A DNA stretch of 64,000 nucleotides. It comes from Promicromonospora iranensis. Its GTDB lineage: Bacteria; Actinomycetota; Actinomycetes; Actinomycetales; Cellulomonadaceae. How positions within the stretch are numbered: the first letter of the stretch is position 1; each line of letters opens with the position of its first letter. Positions 62,025-64,000 of the stretch are shown piece after piece. Location: contig NZ_JAJQQP010000011.1 of NCBI RefSeq assembly GCF_028994805.1, forward strand, positions 124,001 through 188,000, in the 5' to 3' direction. A program made the translations under genes and the position numbers. The notes under the pieces were generated by a model that was not told where the DNA came from, did not search any database, and saw only the letters and a program-made list of their open reading frames with translations.

Positions 62025-62822
62025 ATGCAGGAACGTGGTGGCGTGCAACCCGTCCGCGAGCTCGCCCGTCTGCTGCTGCCCGTCTCGTGTCCGTGCGGCG
62101 AGCGCGACGTGCGGTGGTGCGCGCGGTGCGCGGCGCTCCTGGCCGGCCCGCCGGTGCGCACCGAGCACGGTGCACCCCGCCTGGACCGGCTCGACGGGGT
62201 CCCGCCGGTGCCGGTGTGGGCGCTCACGCCGTACACGGGGCCGGTGCGGGACGTCGTCGTGCACTGGAAGGACCGGGGACGGGCGGACCTCGACCGGCTC
62301 CTCGCGCCCGCGCTGCGGCGGGCCGCTGCCCGTATCGGCCCGGCGCTCGTGCCCGCGCTCGGCGGCGCCCCCGTCGCCGTCGTGCCGGTGCCCTCGACCG
62401 GCGCGGCCCGCCGGGCGCGGAGCCGTGAGCCCGTGGCGGTCCTGGCCCGGGCGGTCACCCACGGCCTGCACGACGCCGGTGTCCGTGCTCGTCTGGTCCC
62501 CGCCCTCGTCCGCCGCGGCGCCGCACGGGACCAGGTGGGCCTCGGTGCCCGCGCCCGTGGCCGCAACCTCGCGGGCGCCGTCCGCATGACGAGACGCGGA
62601 GCGCGGGCGCTCGGACAAAGATCCGTATGCATTCTTGTGGACGACGTCCTGACGACGGGGGCCACACTGGCCGCCGTCGAACGAGTGCTCGAGGACGCCG
62701 GTCACGACGTGCTGGGAGCGACTGTGCTGGCAGCGACGCCGCCCCCGGCGCACGAGTCCGGGATCGCGCCGCGCTCGGCGCGGGACACCGGGGAGGAATC
62801 TGATCAGAACCTGAAAGTCTGA
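62025..62822 (+). CDS. comF: ComF-family phosphoribosyltransferase-like protein
   Basis: The 265-residue protein has the N-terminal zinc-finger cysteines C22, C24, C32 and C35 and a type I phosphoribosyltransferase fold with the PRPP-binding motif ILVDDVLTTGAT at 203-214. ComF takes part in DNA uptake in competent bacteria and in DNA handling in others; no competence genes are visible here. Its place near hpf and secA is conserved in actinobacteria. The ATG at 62025 has a poor ribosome site, and a GTG at 62043 after AGGAA is an alternative. Confidence 0.88.
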   Translation: MQERGGVQPVRELARLLLPVSCPCGERDVRWCARCAALLAGPPVRTEHGAPRLDRLDGVPPVPVWALTPYTGPVRDVVVHWKDRGRADLDRLLAPALRRAAARIGPALVPALGGAPVAVVPVPSTGAARRARSREPVAVLARAVTHGLHDAGVRARLVPALVRRGAARDQVGLGARARGRNLAGAVRMTRRGARALGQRSVCILVDDVLTTGATLAAVERVLEDAGHDVLGATVLAATPPPAHESGIAPRSARDTGEESDQNLKV

Positions 62823-63055
62823 CAGATCTCTGTCGTCTTGTTCACTGTCCGTTGGGGCTGTCGTTACCCAGGTGACGGAGTTAGCCTGAACGTTCCACGC
62901 GAGATCGGAGCCCTGCCGACGTTGACGGGGCGTACGCGACGGGAGGTGGTTCGTGCCCGGCACCGGTAGCAGGGGGTGCCATGACGAGTAGAGACGGGTG
63001 CGCGCCGCCGGCAAGGGACGGCGTGGCCCAGAGTTCCCGGAGCGGAGATACACAC
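62823..63055 (+). other. Leader region of hpf
   Basis: About 233 bp separate comF from hpf. A small palindrome, GACAGATCTCTGTC (62821-62834), overlaps the comF stop and could be an operator. I see no clear standard promoter. An in-frame ATG at 62981 with AGGGGG before it would extend Hpf by 25 residues, but those residues are not part of the usual Hpf N-terminus. Confidence 0.35.
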
Positions 63056-63727
63056 ATGGAAATTGTCGTTGTCGGCAGGCACACGGACGTGGCGGACCGG
63101 TTTCGCCAGCACGTCGAGGAGAAGCTCGCGAAGGTAGAGCTGCTGTCTCCCTACGTACGTCGGGTGGATGTGGAAGTCACGCACGAGAACAACCCACGAC
63201 TCTCCGAGAACCGCGAGCGAGTAGAGCTCACGCTGCGCGCCAAGGGTCCGGTGATCCGCGCCGAGGCCGCAGCGGACGACCGCTTCGGCGCCCTGGACCT
63301 CGCGATCGACAAGCTGAACGAGCGCCTGCGTCGCGCCCGCGACCGGCGCAAGGACCACCGGAACAACAAGGTGGTCGCCCCCGTGGACGTCCGTCCGCTC
63401 GAGGAGATCTTCGACGAGGACAACGCGTCCGCCGAAGCACCCGAGCCGCAGGTCTCGACACCGGCCGCGCTGTCCGAGCCCGGTGACTCCGTGGAGACCA
63501 CCATCGGCGACTCGCCCGTGGTGATCCGGCAGAAGCTCCACCACGCGGACCCGATGACGCTCGACGACGCCGTCTACGAGATGGAGATGGTGGGCCACGA
63601 CTTCTACCTGTTCATCGACAAGGAGACGTCGCGCCCCTCGGTGCTCTACAAGCGCAAGGGCTGGTCCTTCGGTGTGATCCAGCTCGACAACACCTGCGGC
63701 ACAGCGCCGGTCACCGACCTGACCTGA
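63056..63727 (+). CDS. hpf: Long-form ribosome hibernation promoting factor
   Basis: Long Hpf binds the 30S subunit and pairs ribosomes into inactive 100S dimers in resting cells. The 223-residue protein has the N-terminal RaiA/Hpf domain (MEIVVVGRHTDVADRFRQH to about residue 100). A charged linker follows, then the C-terminal dimerisation domain (about 165-223, VIRQKLHHADPMTLDDAVYEM and FYLFIDKET). The ATG at 63056 follows GGAGA and begins at the conserved residue. Confidence 0.95.
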   Translation: MEIVVVGRHTDVADRFRQHVEEKLAKVELLSPYVRRVDVEVTHENNPRLSENRERVELTLRAKGPVIRAEAAADDRFGALDLAIDKLNERLRRARDRRKDHRNNKVVAPVDVRPLEEIFDEDNASAEAPEPQVSTPAALSEPGDSVETTIGDSPVVIRQKLHHADPMTLDDAVYEMEMVGHDFYLFIDKETSRPSVLYKRKGWSFGVIQLDNTCGTAPVTDLT

Positions 63728-63791
63728 GCCGACCTGGCCTGAGCCGCCCGATCTGAGCCCGCCGAGGCGGCGCTCCGGCTGGACGGAAGAC

Positions 63792-63837
63792 CTGGCGAAG
63801 TAGCACCGCGGCCGGCGCTGCGGTCCTACTTCGCCAG
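63792..63837. terminator. Bidirectional hairpin after hpf with the GGCGAAGTAG core
   Basis: Arms 63792-63809 and 63820-63837 pair over 18 bp with one mismatch and a 10-base loop. The flanking genes converge (hpf on plus, an incomplete gene on minus). The outer part GGCGAAGTAG is a close variant of the repeat core at 43.16 and 49.1 kb. Confidence 0.65.
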
Positions 63838-63854
63838 TGCCGTCCCGGGGCGGG

Positions 63855-64000
63855 TCAGCCCGGGTAGGCGACCAGGTCGACGTCCTCGGCCAGCGGCTGC
63901 CACACGCCGGTCTCCTCGTGCTCGAGGTCGCCGTCCTTGGTGATCACCATGATCCCCTTGTCGGCCACCCCGGCCGCCAGCTGCACGACGTCCGTCAGCC
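63855..64000 (-). CDS. C-terminal end of an unrecognised protein, 5' part outside the window
   Basis: An open frame from the window edge gives 47 residues before its TGA at 63857-63855. It includes DVVQLAAGVADKGIMVITKDG and ends VDLVAYPG. Third-position GC bias and the convergent hairpin support it as real coding sequence. I do not recognise the family. Confidence 0.5.
   Translation of the reverse strand, partial: LTDVVQLAAGVADKGIMVITKDGDLEHEETGVWQPLAEDVDLVAYPG

Noticed and set aside
62821-62834. GACAGATCTCTGTC palindrome as a LexA-type SOS box before hpf
   Set aside because: It does not match the actinobacterial LexA consensus (CGAACNNNNGTTCG) and overlaps the comF stop codon.

Overview
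This is a 64-kb stretch of high-GC chromosomal DNA from a Gram-positive actinobacterium. It most resembles Micrococcales of the Cellulomonadaceae/Promicromonosporaceae type; that placement is inferred from gene content, not computed. Supporting signs are the class Ib nrdHIEF set with NrdR boxes, the block hom-thrC-thrB-rho-rpmE-prfA-prmC-sua5-wecA-atpIBEFHAGDC-DUF2550-nucS, an MrpA subunit with MrpB fused to it, frequent GTG starts, ATGA/GTGA overlaps, and several sugar importers next to glycoside hydrolases. No rRNA, tRNA, CRISPR array, insertion sequence or prophage was seen. Nearly all the DNA is coding; the longest gene-free stretch is about 400 bp.

Layout: 1-3.8 kb holds nrdF (cut by the window edge), nrdE, nrdI and nrdH on the minus strand, with NrdR-type boxes upstream. 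4.2-29.7 kb is a carbohydrate-utilisation island: a serine hydrolase; an importer operon (binding protein, two permeases) ending in a GH31 alpha-xylosidase and a GH1 beta-glucosidase; a divergent LacI regulator; a second importer; a GH3 enzyme with an inserted domain; a GNAT, a DUF402 protein and NagA; and a third importer followed by an aldo/keto reductase and a GH42 beta-galactosidase. None of the three importers carries its own ATPase gene, so a shared MsiK-type ATPase elsewhere is likely. Six LacI-type operators resembling TCGAAGCGCTTCGA lie in front of the transcription units of this island. They suggest one local regulator tying together uptake and intracellular breakdown of plant-wall oligosaccharides, plausibly xyloglucan and galactosides.

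29.7-48.9 kb is the conserved housekeeping block, all on the minus strand: threonine synthesis, Rho, ribosomal protein L31, release factor 1 and its methylase, the tRNA t6A enzyme Sua5, the lipid-linked GlcNAc-1-P transferase, F1Fo ATP synthase and the mismatch endonuclease NucS. Stem-loops sit 18-27 nt upstream of atpE, atpA, atpD and atpC. 49.0-49.2 kb is an array of a 16-bp repeat in both orientations, related to hairpins after rho and hpf. 49.2-64 kb holds secA, the six-gene Mrp Na+/H+ antiporter operon, a KefB-type antiporter, an AlkZ/YcaQ-type glycosylase, comF, long-form hpf, and the C-terminal end of an unrecognised gene.

No wholly new system is evident. The features most worth following are the shared LacI operator set, the GH3 insertion domain, the atp intercistronic hairpins, the GGCGARGTAG repeat family, and the phased NrdR region with a duplicated nrdH start sequence.
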